Under the pieces are notes generated by a model, which saw only the letters and a list, made by a program, of their open reading frames with translations, had not been told where the DNA came from and did no database searches. Position numbers and translations under genes: made by a program. A stretch of 64,000 nucleotides of DNA from the NCBI RefSeq assembly GCF_014337925.2, contig NZ_CP143423.1, positions 2,758,501 to 2,822,500 on the forward strand, read 5' to 3'. The DNA comes from Roseobacter fucihabitans (lineage in GTDB: Bacteria > Pseudomonadota > Alphaproteobacteria > Rhodobacterales > Rhodobacteraceae). Below, piece by piece: positions 39,939-49,698 of this stretch (its first letter is position 1; the number at the start of each line of letters is the position of its first letter).

Positions 39939-40307
39939 TTATTTTAACGACAATACTGTCGATTGACCTTTTCCTTGGTCGCGTGTCAGGCGCATACTAT
40001 TGCCGTCAATTTCAACAGTCTGACAATTAGTGCCAGTTTCTTTCTTATTGATAACAAGATTTCGGCAGTAGAACCCCTTACTGAAGACCCAATTACCCGC
40101 GTATTTCCCCTGTTTCTTGAGCTTTCCATCCGTTTTGCCGTTAGCGTGGATCATAGCTGTGCCGCCATCCCATTCGATTTTCTTGCCGACGACCAATGCG
40201 GTAAACTCCTCAGCTGATTTGATCCGTTTGAAATTGCCGGCTAACGCAGGTAGAGCGCTGGTTGTTACGAGTACGACGACTGAAATTGCGAAAATTGAAG
40301 TGCGCAT
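39939..40307 (-). CDS. small secreted protein of unknown function
   Basis: This 122-residue protein has a clear signal peptide (MRTSIFAISVVVLVTTSALPALA) and a lysine-rich mature part with one cysteine pair (FYCRNLVINKKETGTNCQTVEI). It resembles small exported beta-rich proteins of roseobacters (DUF995-like), but the family is uncertain. Its coding sequence and 5' region are less GC-rich than the neighbours. No operon partner. Confidence 0.65.
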   Translation of the reverse strand: MRTSIFAISVVVLVTTSALPALAGNFKRIKSAEEFTALVVGKKIEWDGGTAMIHANGKTDGKLKKQGKYAGNWVFSKGFYCRNLVINKKETGTNCQTVEIDGNSMRLTRDQGKGQSTVLSLK

Positions 40308-40491
40308 GAATGTTTCCTTTATAGTTGCTGGCCTCTGGACTAATAGAAATTAATGTCCCTATTGAGTTGCCAACGATGAAAATGATCTGTTCATATAATG
40401 CAGAGCGAAACACTACTTTCATTTTCTGTCAACCGGAACGATTTCAACTGTCACCAAGTTTTCCTGAACCTCACTTTAGTCATTAACGCTT

Positions 40492-41034
40492 TCACTCACC
40501 TTGCATCGCCGCATTGAGCGCGGGTAAAAACCGCTGTTCATAGTCACTGCCAACCAGAGGGCCTGCGAAGCGGAACAAAACCGTACCCTCGGCGTCCAGG
40601 ATGAAGGTTTCCGGCGGCGCGGTCACGCCCCAGTTGATTGCGGTGCGCCCTTGTGGGTCAAATGCGACGGCGGCAAAGGGGTTGCCGTCATCATCCAGAT
40701 ACGACGTTGCGGGTCCTTCTTTGTCCTTGAAGTTCACGCCGATTATCGGCATGCCCTCCCCGGCCATTTCCAACAGCTTGGGGTGTTCGGCGCGGCACGG
40801 CGGGCACCAGCTGGCCCAGAAATTCACCAGCGTCACCTCCCCGGTCGCCATGGCCTCGGGCGTCACGGGCGGGTAATCGCCAAGCGCGACGGATGTGATC
40901 TCTGGCGCGCTCTGGCCGATCATGGTGGATGGTAGTTGGTTTGGGTCATCGCGAAACATACCGACCCCGGCCATGGCGACGAAGGCTGCAAAAATCACCG
41001 GCGGAGCGATCATCAGAGGCGAGATTTTAGCCAT
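40492..41034 (-). CDS. ccmG: thiol:disulfide interchange protein CcmG/DsbE
   Basis: This protein of about 180 residues has an N-terminal membrane anchor and a periplasmic thioredoxin fold with the active site WASWCPPCRAEHP (CPPC near residue 79) and the cis-Pro region PPETFILD. It keeps apocytochrome c reduced for haem attachment. It overlaps ccmD by eight bases. It is last in the leftward ccmABCDG run. Confidence 0.92.
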   Translation of the reverse strand: MAKISPLMIAPPVIFAAFVAMAGVGMFRDDPNQLPSTMIGQSAPEITSVALGDYPPVTPEAMATGEVTLVNFWASWCPPCRAEHPKLLEMAGEGMPIIGVNFKDKEGPATSYLDDDGNPFAAVAFDPQGRTAINWGVTAPPETFILDAEGTVLFRFAGPLVGSDYEQRFLPALNAAMQGE

Positions 41035-41185
41035 TTGGCTTGATCCTTTTTTCGACGCTTTCCAAAGCTTCGCGTGCCGCACGCCCCCGGCGCAGGGTGA
41101 AGATTACCAGCAACAAAAGCAACAAGATCGTGCCCCCATAAGCGGAGAGCACAGCATCGGCGTATTTTCCCAGATCAGGCATCAT
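41027..41185 (-). CDS. ccmD: haem exporter protein CcmD
   Basis: This 52-residue protein begins MMPDLGKYADAVLSAYG, then one membrane segment (TILLLLLLVIFTL) and a basic tail (RRGRAAREALESVEKRIKPNG), the exact build of CcmD. It releases haem-loaded CcmE from CcmABC. It overlaps ccmC by ATGA at the start and ccmG at the end. Confidence 0.9.
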   Translation of the reverse strand: MMPDLGKYADAVLSAYGGTILLLLLLVIFTLRRGRAAREALESVEKRIKPNG

Positions 41186-41943
41186 GCGCGCACCTCACGG
41201 GCTTGCAACGCGCGGGTGCGGCGCAGGCGGATTTCGGTGCCGGTCCGGTAGAGGACCAGAGCGAAAAACAGCAACACGAAACCGGCGATGCAGACCAGAA
41301 GCGGGAAGTAGAAAACATCCGCAACGTTTTCTTCCTTGTCCAAGCTCAATGAGGCCCCTTGATGCAGCCCCTGGTTCCAGAAGTTTACCGCATAGCGCGA
41401 CAGCACGGCAAAGACAGAGCCGACGAGACATAACACGGACGTAAGGTCAGCCGCCGTATCCGGGTCCTCGATCGCCGACCACAGGGCGATGTAGCCGAGG
41501 TAAAACAGGAACAGGATCAGGAAGGAGGTCAAGCGCGGGTCCCAGGCCCACCAGGTCCCCCACATCGGCTCGCCCCAGACCGCACCGGTAAAAAGCGCGA
41601 TCAGCGTCATGACCACACCCACCGGGGCGGCGGCCTTGGCCGCGAGGGCAGAGACGTGGTGGCGCCGGATCAGCCAGATCAGTGAGGCCACCAGCATCAT
41701 GAACCAGGCGTTAATGGCCATCAGGGCGGAGGGGACGTGGAGGTAGATGATCTTGACGGTCGAGCCTTGCCGGAAATCGTCAGGCGTGAAGAAGAAGCCC
41801 CAGATCAGCCCCACAACCAGACAGATCGCCGACAGCACCCAAAGGGTGGGCAATATCCGTTGGCTGAACCCCAGGAATTTCACAGGGTTGGCGTAGCTCC
41901 AGAAGCCCGAGGGGCGTTTGGGTGTGTGATCGCTTACTGACAT
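41182..41943 (-). CDS. ccmC: haem ABC transporter permease CcmC
   Basis: This 253-residue protein has six membrane spans, and the haem-handling WWD motif is visible as WGEPMWGTWWAWDPRLTSFLILFL (near 125-148), flanked by conserved histidines. It attaches haem to CcmE. It is 52 bases from ccmB. Confidence 0.94.
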   Translation of the reverse strand: MSVSDHTPKRPSGFWSYANPVKFLGFSQRILPTLWVLSAICLVVGLIWGFFFTPDDFRQGSTVKIIYLHVPSALMAINAWFMMLVASLIWLIRRHHVSALAAKAAAPVGVVMTLIALFTGAVWGEPMWGTWWAWDPRLTSFLILFLFYLGYIALWSAIEDPDTAADLTSVLCLVGSVFAVLSRYAVNFWNQGLHQGASLSLDKEENVADVFYFPLLVCIAGFVLLFFALVLYRTGTEIRLRRTRALQAREVRA

Positions 41944-41995
41944 GGGATTGATTTAAGCCCTCCTGCGGTCCGGCTCAATGGGCAAATCGTCTCGC

Positions 41996-42652
41996 TCACC
42001 GCAAGTTCACCCGCAAAGCGGCGGCAGAGGCAAAGGGCATGATCGCAATCACGCCCGCAGTGATCCCCGCCAGCATCAAAAGCGGTGTGGTGGCGTCCAT
42101 GCCGGTCGCGCCCCGGCGCGCGGCTTCGGCCCCGAAAATCAGCGTCGGCACATAGAGCGGCAGCACCAGCAGGGACATCAGCAAGCCGCCGCGTTTAACC
42201 CCGACCGTGAGGGCCGCGCCAAAGGTGCCGATCACCGAGAGCGCAGGCGTGCCGAGCAGGAGCGAGAGCACCAGCCAGCCATAGCCCGGTGTGGGCAGGT
42301 TGAGCAGGATGCCGAGAACGGGTGCGGCCAGCACCAGCGGCAGCCCGGTGCTGATCCAATGCGCCAGCGCCTTGATGCTGAGGCCTGCCTCCAGTGGCAA
42401 GGGCGAGGTCGCCAGCAGATCGAGCGTGCCGTCCTCCCAATCCAGCGCGAGCAGGCGATCCAGCGACAGGAGGCACGCCAGCAAAGCCCCGAGCCAGAGT
42501 ATGCCCGGTGCAATGCGCGACAACAGGTCCGAGTTTGGCCCGACGCCAAAAGGCACCAGCACGGTCACGATGAGGAAAAACGCAAGGCCGAGGCCAAAAC
42601 CACCCCCTGCGCGAAAGGCCAGCATCAGGTCGCGTTTCAGGAGCGCCTTCAC
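41996..42652 (-). CDS. ccmB: haem exporter protein CcmB
   Basis: This 218-residue permease has six hydrophobic segments and the family motifs [23 protein letters not shown] and [20 protein letters not shown]. It forms the ABC complex with CcmA and overlaps the end of ccmA by four bases. Confidence 0.92.
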   Translation of the reverse strand: MKALLKRDLMLAFRAGGGFGLGLAFFLIVTVLVPFGVGPNSDLLSRIAPGILWLGALLACLLSLDRLLALDWEDGTLDLLATSPLPLEAGLSIKALAHWISTGLPLVLAAPVLGILLNLPTPGYGWLVLSLLLGTPALSVIGTFGAALTVGVKRGGLLMSLLVLPLYVPTLIFGAEAARRGATGMDATTPLLMLAGITAGVIAIMPFASAAALRVNLR

Positions 42653-43266
42653 AGGAAGGCCTCGTCGCTGGCACCAGCGCGTGCGTCCAGGGCGGCGCGA
42701 TATGGCGTGACGTCAAACACCTCCGCCTCAAGGCCAAGGTCGATGTGCGTGGCGATCAACGCCGAACCGCCCGCCCCAAGATGCGCGCTCACCGCAGAGG
42801 CAAATTGCACAACCGCATCCACGTCCAGCGATACCGTGGGTTCATCCATCATCCAGATGGGACGCCCGGTCACCAGCATGCGCGCCAGCCCAAGGCGGCG
42901 TTTTTGCCCAGCTGACAGCGTCCCGGCCATGCGGTCCCTGAGAGGGGACAGGGAGAAAGCCGCAAGGGCGGGTTCGATGTCACCCTGGCCAAAAACATCC
43001 GCCCAGAAGCGCAGGTTTTCCGTGACCGTGAGCATGGATTTCAACCCATCGGAATGACTGGAATAGGCGATACTCTCCTCAGCTGCCTCGATATGCCCGC
43101 TCAAAGGGGGCTGCAACCCGGCCAAGGTGCGCAGCAGCGTGGTCTTGCCCGAACCATTGGGACCGCGCAGGATCAGCGCCTGCCCCGGCACAAGCGCAAA
43201 GGAAAGCCGATCGAGCACCGGAACACCGCCACGCGCCACGCAAAGATCACGGATCGTTAATGTCAT
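42649..43266 (-). CDS. ccmA: haem exporter ATP-binding protein CcmA
   Basis: This 205-residue ABC ATPase has Walker [10 protein letters not shown] near 36-44, signature [15 protein letters not shown] and Walker [13 protein letters not shown]. It is first in the ccm run and powers release of holo-CcmE. It starts 42 bases after the Mth938-type gene. Confidence 0.93.
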   Translation of the reverse strand: MTLTIRDLCVARGGVPVLDRLSFALVPGQALILRGPNGSGKTTLLRTLAGLQPPLSGHIEAAEESIAYSSHSDGLKSMLTVTENLRFWADVFGQGDIEPALAAFSLSPLRDRMAGTLSAGQKRRLGLARMLVTGRPIWMMDEPTVSLDVDAVVQFASAVSAHLGAGGSALIATHIDLGLEAEVFDVTPYRAALDARAGASDEAFL

Positions 43267-43308
43267 AGCGCCAGCGTTAACCGATTGAGGCCGCGCACAA
43301 AAGCCCGA

Positions 43309-43662
43309 TCAGACAGGAAGGAGCGCCAGAGCAATGCGGCGCCCCTCGCTCAAGAGCACATTATAGGTGCGACAGGCCGCCGGGGAGGCCATGATCTCGA
43401 CCGCGATCCCGGCCTCCTCCAATGCATCACGCACAGCCGCGGGTAAGTGCGCGATTTCCGCGCCAGTGCCGATGAAAAGGACGTCAATCTCGTCCTTGAG
43501 CGCGACAAGAGCGGCCAGATCATCATAGCCGTCCCATGCAACCGTGCCGCCGGATCCGGTCAGCACCGGGCTGTGAAACACCTCTCCCCCGATGCGGAAA
43601 AAACCTTTGCCATAGCCTTCAACAGGTTTGGCATCGGTAAATGTTATCTCATTCAGGCGCAT
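43309..43662 (-). CDS. Mth938-like domain protein
   Basis: This protein of about 117 residues belongs to the DUF498/Mth938-like family (related to NDUFAF3): GYGKGFFRIGGEVFHSPVLTG near 16-36, DVLFIGTGAEIAHLP, and a terminal TYNVLLSEGRRIALALLPV. GGAGAGG precedes the ATG at 43662; the open frame to 43833 overlaps the next gene and is rejected. It commonly sits beside secDF in alphaproteobacteria. Confidence 0.87.
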   Translation of the reverse strand: MRLNEITFTDAKPVEGYGKGFFRIGGEVFHSPVLTGSGGTVAWDGYDDLAALVALKDEIDVLFIGTGAEIAHLPAAVRDALEEAGIAVEIMASPAACRTYNVLLSEGRRIALALLPV

Positions 43663-43670
43663 GTCCTCTC

Positions 43671-44423
43671 CTACTTCCAGATTGGCAGGCCAATAATAGC
43701 CGAAAGTGCAATCACAAGGTAGGCCACGCGGCGAAAAATCACCTCTGCATTCGGATTGAAAAGCCGCGCACCAATCATATTGGCGATCACATTGGGAATG
43801 CCCGCCATCAAGCCGAGCAGCGCGATTTTCCATACAAACAGATCAAGCACGAAGAACACCGCGATCATCACCACGTCAATGGCCAGCAGATAAAGCAGAA
43901 AATTCGCCCGTATGACGGCGATGGGCAGGCGGCTGGACATGTAGAGCATGATCACCGGCGGGCCCGGCACCCCGGCGAAACCGCCCATGAAACCCCCAAG
44001 CCCCCCCGTCACAACCGTCAGTTTTGGGGTCAGTTCGCCCTTGTAACGCCAACCGGTCATCAAAAGCGCCAGCAGAATACCCACCGAGATCGACACCACC
44101 CAGCCAAAGAAATTCGCGTCCATAACCGACAGGCAGAGGATCCCGATGGGCACGGTGATCACCGCACCGATCATCAGACGGGCGACATCACGCGGCGCGC
44201 CCTCACGCCAGGCGGCGGGCAGATTCGGCAAGGGGCCGAGGAGTTCCGCCATCATCATGAAGGTCACAGCCGCGACCGGGGACAGCACGGCGGAGGCGAC
44301 CGGCATGATGATCATCCCGCTGCCAAAGCCTGCAAAACCGCGCACCAGGCCAGCCGCAACCACCCCCATCATCAGCCAAAGAAGCCCGTCTGTTTCGAAA
44401 ACGCCTGCGAGCGCCTCAAGCAT
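43671..44423 (-). CDS. TSUP (TauE/SafE) family membrane transporter
   Basis: This 250-residue protein with about eight membrane segments shows the two-half TSUP pattern: GFAGFGSGMIIMPVAS near 30 and GFMGGFAGVPGPPVIMLYM near 143. Family members export sulfonates, sulfite or related anions. The substrate cannot be told from sequence. It overlaps secF by eight bases and is eight bases from the Mth938-type gene, so it is in the sec operon. Confidence 0.87.
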   Translation of the reverse strand: MLEALAGVFETDGLLWLMMGVVAAGLVRGFAGFGSGMIIMPVASAVLSPVAAVTFMMMAELLGPLPNLPAAWREGAPRDVARLMIGAVITVPIGILCLSVMDANFFGWVVSISVGILLALLMTGWRYKGELTPKLTVVTGGLGGFMGGFAGVPGPPVIMLYMSSRLPIAVIRANFLLYLLAIDVVMIAVFFVLDLFVWKIALLGLMAGIPNVIANMIGARLFNPNAEVIFRRVAYLVIALSAIIGLPIWK

Positions 44424-45384
44424 CTATGTTGGCGTATTGGTTGCCGGAATTGGCATCCGGCTTGGACCAGTCGCGTTTGACGCCGAGATACAGCAGGGCT
44501 GCGGAGGCCACAAAAATGGAGCTGTATGTCCCCACGATCACGCCCCAGATCATCGCGAAGACGAAGCCGCGAATGACGTCCCCCCCCAGCACGAAGAGCG
44601 CGATCAGCGCCAGCAATGTGGTCACGGAGGTCATGAAGGTCCGGCTGAGCGTTTCGTTGATCGAGATGTTGAGCACCTCGTTCAGCGGGCGTTTCTTGTA
44701 TTTTCGCAAGTTCTCGCGCACCCGGTCAAACACCACCACCGTATCGTTGAGCGAATAGCCCACGATGGTCAGCAGGGCGGCGATGATCGCCAGATCAAAC
44801 CGGATTTGCAGTTCCGAAAACACCCCGATGGTCAGGATCACATCATGCACCAGGGCCAGCACGGCACCGAGCGCGAATTGCCATTCAAACCGCAGCCAGA
44901 TGTAGATCAGCACCGCCCCGATAGCGAGCACCACGGCAATGGCTGCCGTCTGGATCAATTCGCCGGATACTTTCGGGCCAACCGATTCCACCGAAATGAA
45001 TTTGATATCGGGCCGCACGGTTTGCAGTACCTGTTCGACCGCCACGATCACTTCGGTGGTGACCGCTTCCTGACCGTCCTGCGCCTGAATACGGATCATC
45101 GCGACGTTTTGATCCGGTGCAAAAGTGGGATCGAACACTTCAGTGATCGATACGTCGCCCAGTTCCAGCGTGGCAATCGCATCGCGGTAAATGCCGATCT
45201 CGACCGGCAGCGGGCTTTCGGTCCGGATCGTGGTGCCGCCGCGAAAATCGATGCCGTAATTGAGGCCCTGGAGCAGGAATGAGGCAAAAGCCACCACCAT
45301 CATCAACCCCGAAATACCCAGCCAGAGTTTCCAGCGTTTGAAGAAATCGAAACTCGTGTTCTGCTTGACCAGGCGCAAACGCAT
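44416..45384 (-). CDS. secF: protein translocase subunit SecF
   Basis: This 322-residue protein has six membrane spans, the early LNYGIDFRGGTTIRTE (near 43-58), and the late VGYSLNDTVVVFDRVRENLRK and TLSRTFMTSVTTLLALIALF. With SecD it uses the proton motive force to complete export. It starts one base after secD. Confidence 0.95.
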   Translation of the reverse strand: MRLRLVKQNTSFDFFKRWKLWLGISGLMMVVAFASFLLQGLNYGIDFRGGTTIRTESPLPVEIGIYRDAIATLELGDVSITEVFDPTFAPDQNVAMIRIQAQDGQEAVTTEVIVAVEQVLQTVRPDIKFISVESVGPKVSGELIQTAAIAVVLAIGAVLIYIWLRFEWQFALGAVLALVHDVILTIGVFSELQIRFDLAIIAALLTIVGYSLNDTVVVFDRVRENLRKYKKRPLNEVLNISINETLSRTFMTSVTTLLALIALFVLGGDVIRGFVFAMIWGVIVGTYSSIFVASAALLYLGVKRDWSKPDANSGNQYANIDA

Positions 45385-45385
45385 A

Positions 45386-47047
45386 TCAGACCTCGATTGT
45401 TTTGGGGCGGCGGCGCTCGAACCACATCACGATGATGAGGCGCGTCACGAAGATCGCGGTAAAGACGGAGGTCAGGATGCCCAGACCCAGCGTGATGGCA
45501 AAGCCACGCACCGGCCCCGAGCCCATCGCAAACAGGATCACCGCCGTGATGAAGGTGGTGATATTGGCGTCCAAAATTGCGCTGAGCGCCTTTTCATAGC
45601 CCAACTCGATGGCGCGCGCGGGTCCTTTTGCGGTCTTGAGTTCCTCGCGGATCCGCTCGAAAATCAACACATTGGCATCTACCGCCATCCCCACCGTCAA
45701 GACGATCCCGGCAATGCCCGGCAGTGTCAGCGTCGCGCCTACAAGGCTCAGCAGGCCAAAGATCAGCCCGATATTGATGATCAGCGCAACATTGGCAAAA
45801 AGACCAAAGAGCCCGTAGCTGAGCGCCATGAAAACCAGCACCGCGCTGAAGGCCACAATGGTGGCAATTTTACCCGCGTCGATGCTGTCTTGCCCCAGTT
45901 CCGGCCCGATGGTGCGCTCTTCGAGGAACTCGAGCCCCGCAGGCAAAGCACCGGCGCGCAGCAGAACGGCCAGATTGGTCGATTCCTCAATGCTGAAACG
46001 TCCGGTGATGATGCCCGACCCGCCCGGAATATGGCTTTGGATCGTGGGCGCGCTGACGACTTCATCATCCAGGATGATTGCGAAGGGCGAGCCGATGTTT
46101 TCCGCTGTATAGTCACCAAATTTACGCGCACCGGTTGAATTGAACCGGAAATTCACCGCCGGGCGGCCATTCTGATCAAAGGCGGGCTGCGCATCCACCA
46201 GTTCCTCACCGGTCACAACAGCCGCGGATTCGATCACGTAAAATGTACCGGGTTCATCGAGCGACGGCACGACCCGATTGCCAATTCCGGGGGCGGCACT
46301 GCCATCCGTGCCGCGTGAAACAACCGGGTTGAAGGTCAGCTGCGCCGTGGTGCCGATGATCTCTTTCAACTCGCTGGCCGAGCCGACACCGGGGACCTGA
46401 ATGAGGATCCGATCCGACCCCTGCCGTTGGATCGTGGGCTCGCGGGTGCCGACCTCGTCGATACGGCGGCGAATGATTTCAAGGCTTTGCTGGACGGTAC
46501 GCTCATCCGTGGCGAGTTTTTCAGCCTCCGAAAGGGAGACAATGATCAAATCATCCTGCGCGCGCACCTCTATGTCATTGGCCCCGACCCCGGTAATCGT
46601 CTGCACCGGGCGCGCGAGTCCGCGCACAACTTCCATGGCCCGCGCCATGCCTTCAGGCTGGCTGACGCGCACACGCACCTCGTCTTCAGGCGAGGGTTGC
46701 AGACGGATCGTACCGATCGTTGCGCGTTCTGGGCGCAGAGCGTCGCGAATTTCCGGCCAGGCGGCCTGCATGCGGGCGGCATAAACGTCGGCCACCTTCA
46801 CCTCGGCCAACAAATGCGCTCCCCCACGCAGATCAAGGCCAAGGTTCACCAACCCCGAAGGCATCCAATCCGGCCAAAGCGCACGGTCCGCGCTCACCTG
46901 CGCCGTCCCGCCGCTCAATTCAAATGCTGCGATTGCATCATTGTGCTTTTCAACATTGGTGTAAAAGGCATTTGGCAGCGCCAACCAAAGGCCGACCGCA
47001 CAGGTCAGCCAGATAGTGATCCGCTTCCAGAGATCAATTTGCAGCAT
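45386..47047 (-). CDS. secD: protein translocase subunit SecD
   Basis: This 553-residue protein has the motifs LGLDLRGGAHLLAEVK near 68-83, RQGSDRILIQVPGV near 210, and the membrane part GMAVDANVLIFERIREELK near 455, plus a large periplasmic P1 domain. It forms SecDF with the next gene product. It is 34 bases downstream of yajC. Confidence 0.95.
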   Translation of the reverse strand: MLQIDLWKRITIWLTCAVGLWLALPNAFYTNVEKHNDAIAAFELSGGTAQVSADRALWPDWMPSGLVNLGLDLRGGAHLLAEVKVADVYAARMQAAWPEIRDALRPERATIGTIRLQPSPEDEVRVRVSQPEGMARAMEVVRGLARPVQTITGVGANDIEVRAQDDLIIVSLSEAEKLATDERTVQQSLEIIRRRIDEVGTREPTIQRQGSDRILIQVPGVGSASELKEIIGTTAQLTFNPVVSRGTDGSAAPGIGNRVVPSLDEPGTFYVIESAAVVTGEELVDAQPAFDQNGRPAVNFRFNSTGARKFGDYTAENIGSPFAIILDDEVVSAPTIQSHIPGGSGIITGRFSIEESTNLAVLLRAGALPAGLEFLEERTIGPELGQDSIDAGKIATIVAFSAVLVFMALSYGLFGLFANVALIINIGLIFGLLSLVGATLTLPGIAGIVLTVGMAVDANVLIFERIREELKTAKGPARAIELGYEKALSAILDANITTFITAVILFAMGSGPVRGFAITLGLGILTSVFTAIFVTRLIIVMWFERRRPKTIEV

Positions 47048-47081
47048 TAAAGACGCCTTTTCAACGTTTTACTTGGCGTAT

Positions 47082-47360
47082 TTACTTAGCCGGTTCAGTC
47101 TTGGACATCACCGTGGCAATGGTCGATTGAATAACACGAACCTTCACGCCATCCGCAATTTCCAGTTCCAATTCGCCGTCATCCTTGACCTTGGCCACCT
47201 TGCCAACGATGCCACCCTGGGTAACCACCTGATCGCCACGGCGCAGAGCGGAAACCATCGCCTGATGCTCCTTCACTTTCTTTTGCTGCGGACGGATCAG
47301 CAGAAAATACATGATCGCAAAGATCAGGATGAGGGGCACAAATTGCGCAAATGCTTCCAT
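47082..47360 (-). CDS. yajC: preprotein translocase subunit YajC
   Basis: This 92-residue protein has one membrane segment (FVPLILIFAIMYFLLIRPQQKK) and a cytoplasmic domain with RRGDQVVTQGGIVGKVAKV. It associates with SecDF and YidC. It is first in the leftward yajC-secD-secF-TSUP-Mth938-ccm order. Confidence 0.95.
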   Translation of the reverse strand: MEAFAQFVPLILIFAIMYFLLIRPQQKKVKEHQAMVSALRRGDQVVTQGGIVGKVAKVKDDGELELEIADGVKVRVIQSTIATVMSKTEPAK

Positions 47361-48196
47361 TGAGAGGGTCCTTCCGGGTAGGGCGCGCAGTCACGGTCAT
47401 GTGGCGCGAATTTCGCCGGAACCTATGGGTTGGCAGTGAGGTTTGCAAGAGAGGCCGTGCAGGATTTGCGTTTCGCGTTCCGCAGATGGAAACCGCGTTG
47501 GTAAACATATTGTTTAATGCCACTTTTACGGGTGTTTTGTCATGCTAAAAGCCATGATGATGGCCCCCGGTTTTGGATCCGATCTGGGAAGGCTATGGTC
47601 GTCTTTGCCCACAGGGGTCAAGGGCGCACCTGCCGATGCGGCGATCCAGCGGCAACCGTCCTGCTGTCGTGTATATTCGTCGCCCTCCCGGCCCTCGCGT
47701 CGGTTTGAGAGGAACAAAAAGTCTTTCCACATTCTCTCAAAGCCGAACCGAGATTTCGCATCGCCTGGTTTTGGAAATGTTCTGGACGACCTGGCGCGTT
47801 TTGATGTTCTTTACGGGCGATCTTTGGAACATCTATTTTCGGTCCGTATTTAACTTCGGCGGCAAGGCTAAGCCGCTGTGTTTTTACGCTGGATATTTGG
47901 GGATGCCTGTTCCGGCCGGCCCCCGGCTGGGAGGGGAGTGGTTCTGACGTAAAGCAGCAGTTCTAGGACTAAGATAACGCCCCTTCAAAGCGCACTCATC
48001 GCGCGGCACCAAAACCCGCACATACACCCCGAACCGCGATTTTCCTTTTGCCGAGCCTGCCGCGTCCGATGAAGAGCCACCGTACGGCAAGCAGCCATCG
48101 TCCCAATCGCTTGCACCCTTCCGTTAGATGCGATTGTCGGTCGCACCCGCTCGGTTGGGGTTGCATTCGCTGCGTTTATCTGTGAAACGTGCATTA
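47361..48196. other. long gene-poor region between yajC and the thiamine operon
   Basis: These 836 bases contain overlapping open frames on both strands (such as 47542-47853 and 47573-47947) with no ribosome binding site, unusual composition and no recognised family, so I call no gene. One frame (about 47760-47910) encodes an aromatic, membrane-like stretch and might be a remnant. The left part holds the yajC promoter and the right part the promoter of the riboswitch transcript. Confidence 0.4.
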
Positions 48197-48289
48197 CCAC
48201 AGGGGAGCCGCGTTACGCCGCGGCTGAGATGGGGGCGCAAGCCCACGGACCCTCAAAGCTGATCTGGATAATGCCAGCGTAGCAAGGAG
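48197..48289 (+). ncRNA. TPP riboswitch (THI element)
   Basis: The conserved blocks of the thiamine pyrophosphate aptamer are all present in order: CAGGGGAGCC, CGGCTGAGATGGG, GGACCCTC, then GATCTGGATAATGCCAGCG and TAGCAAGG. The ribosome binding site AAGGAGG of the next gene follows directly, so ligand binding would block translation initiation. It controls the uptake operon 48297-51436. Confidence 0.95.
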
Positions 48290-48296
48290 GACAGAA

Positions 48297-48905
48297 ATGT
48301 TTGCAGGCGCACAAGTTTCCCTTTACCCGATGGCCGACGGTTTCGTTGACATCATCCTCTCTTCGCTCAGCGCACTAGACCCCTGGCGGGATAGATTGCG
48401 GATCGAAACAGACGATATCTCGACCCTGATCGTCGGCCCGCCAGAAGTGTTATTTCCCGCGCTGCACGATCTGTATGTTGCGGCGGCAGCCTCTGGCGCG
48501 CATCTCGTGTTACGCGCCACCTTGTCGCGGGGCTGCCCCGGTGAACCCGATGATCCGATCTGCCAAACGGGCGCGTTGGCCAATCCGTCCGAGCCGTTGG
48601 TGTCACGCCAGCAGAGTGCCCTGACAGCCCTTGCCGCAACGCCTGAGACGGGCCAAGCGACAGATGCGCAGTTTTCGCTTTATGTCATGGGGGCGGGTGA
48701 TCACATGGCCGAAATCATGGGCTGCATTGATTTTCTCAAGCAAAGCGGCACGTTCGATCGGTCCAAGAATTTTTGCACGCGCCTGACGGGTGACGCGGGT
48801 CCGGTGTTTGCCACGCTCCAGCAGGCGTTTTGCCAGTTTGGCCCCCCTGTTGGCCATGTCACGATTGATTTGACGGTCTCCGCCAACAGCCCCTCCAAGC
48901 GCTGA
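48297..48905 (+). CDS. ykoF: YkoF-family thiamine/HMP-binding protein
   Basis: This 202-residue protein consists of two YkoF-like ferredoxin-fold halves (AQVSLYPMADGFVDIILSSL near 5 and AQFSLYVMGAGDHMAEIMGCI near 120). In Bacillus the family binds thiamine or its pyrimidine moiety. It is first in the TPP-riboswitch operon, five bases before the permease gene. It probably serves as a cytoplasmic ligand-binding helper of the importer. Confidence 0.85.
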   Translation: MFAGAQVSLYPMADGFVDIILSSLSALDPWRDRLRIETDDISTLIVGPPEVLFPALHDLYVAAAASGAHLVLRATLSRGCPGEPDDPICQTGALANPSEPLVSRQQSALTALAATPETGQATDAQFSLYVMGAGDHMAEIMGCIDFLKQSGTFDRSKNFCTRLTGDAGPVFATLQQAFCQFGPPVGHVTIDLTVSANSPSKR

Positions 48906-48909
48906 TCTG

Positions 48910-49698
48910 ATGCAACACCCTGCGCCTCGCCCTTTGGGCGAAGGTCTGACCCGCGGTATTCCTGCTGTGCTGAGCGTGGTCAGTGCCTTCGTGATCTGGG
49001 AAATCTACGTTCATGTCTCGGGGGTTTCTCCGTTGATGTTACCCGCCCCTTCTCGGGTGCTGGATCAGATGGTGCTGAACCGCGTTCTATTGTGGCACAA
49101 CACCATACCGACGCTGAAGGCCACGCTTGCAGGGTTTGCACTGTCGCTGACACTCGCCTTTGTGCTGTCGGTTGTCCTTGACTTCATGCCGCGCGTGCGG
49201 CGCGCATTATTCCCGATCTTCGTGGTCAGCCAAACCCTGCCCCTGGTCGCCATTGCACCCTTGGTCGTGCTTTGGTTTGGCTTTGATCTGACGCCAAAAG
49301 TGTTGCTCGTGGCGCTTGTGACGTTCTTTCCGATGCTCGTGGCGCTGGTCGACGGATACGCCGCCACCGACCCCGAGATCGAAGATCTGTTGCGCTCCAT
49401 GGGAGCCTCGCGCCGCGTCGTGTTCCGCCGGGCCCGCCTCCCCTCTGCCATGCCGTATTTCTTTGCCGGATTGCGCATTTCGATCACCTATGCGGTGGTC
49501 GCCGCCATCTTTGCGGAATATGTCGGCGCGCGGGCGGGCTTGGGCATCGTGATCCTGAACGCCAAGAACAGTTTTCGACCAGACCTTGTGCTGGCGGCTG
49601 TTGTGATCAGTTCGGCTCTGACCCTGGTGCTCTTTGCCCTCACCGCAGTGCTGCAACGCGTGGTGTTGCGGTGGCGCAGTTTTGGGGAGCGCCGATGA
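48910..49698 (+). CDS. thiX: ABC transporter permease for a thiamine precursor
   Basis: This 262-residue permease of the SsuC/TauC/ThiX type has about six spans and the EAA loop MGASRRVVFRRARLPSAMPYFFAGLRIS near 160-187. Position in a TPP-riboswitch operon next to an NMT1/THI5-type binding protein indicates pyrimidine (HMP or formylaminopyrimidine) uptake. It overlaps the ATPase gene by ATGA. Symbol by context. Confidence 0.82.
   Translation: MQHPAPRPLGEGLTRGIPAVLSVVSAFVIWEIYVHVSGVSPLMLPAPSRVLDQMVLNRVLLWHNTIPTLKATLAGFALSLTLAFVLSVVLDFMPRVRRALFPIFVVSQTLPLVAIAPLVVLWFGFDLTPKVLLVALVTFFPMLVALVDGYAATDPEIEDLLRSMGASRRVVFRRARLPSAMPYFFAGLRISITYAVVAAIFAEYVGARAGLGIVILNAKNSFRPDLVLAAVVISSALTLVLFALTAVLQRVVLRWRSFGERR

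Noticed and set aside
42930-42950. TGAGAGGGG inside ccmA
   Set aside because: It is ordinary ccmA coding sequence with an uninterrupted reading frame and no matching left end.
47542-47947. Open frames between yajC and the TPP riboswitch
   Set aside because: No start signals and no family; amino acid composition is unlike the neighbours' proteins.
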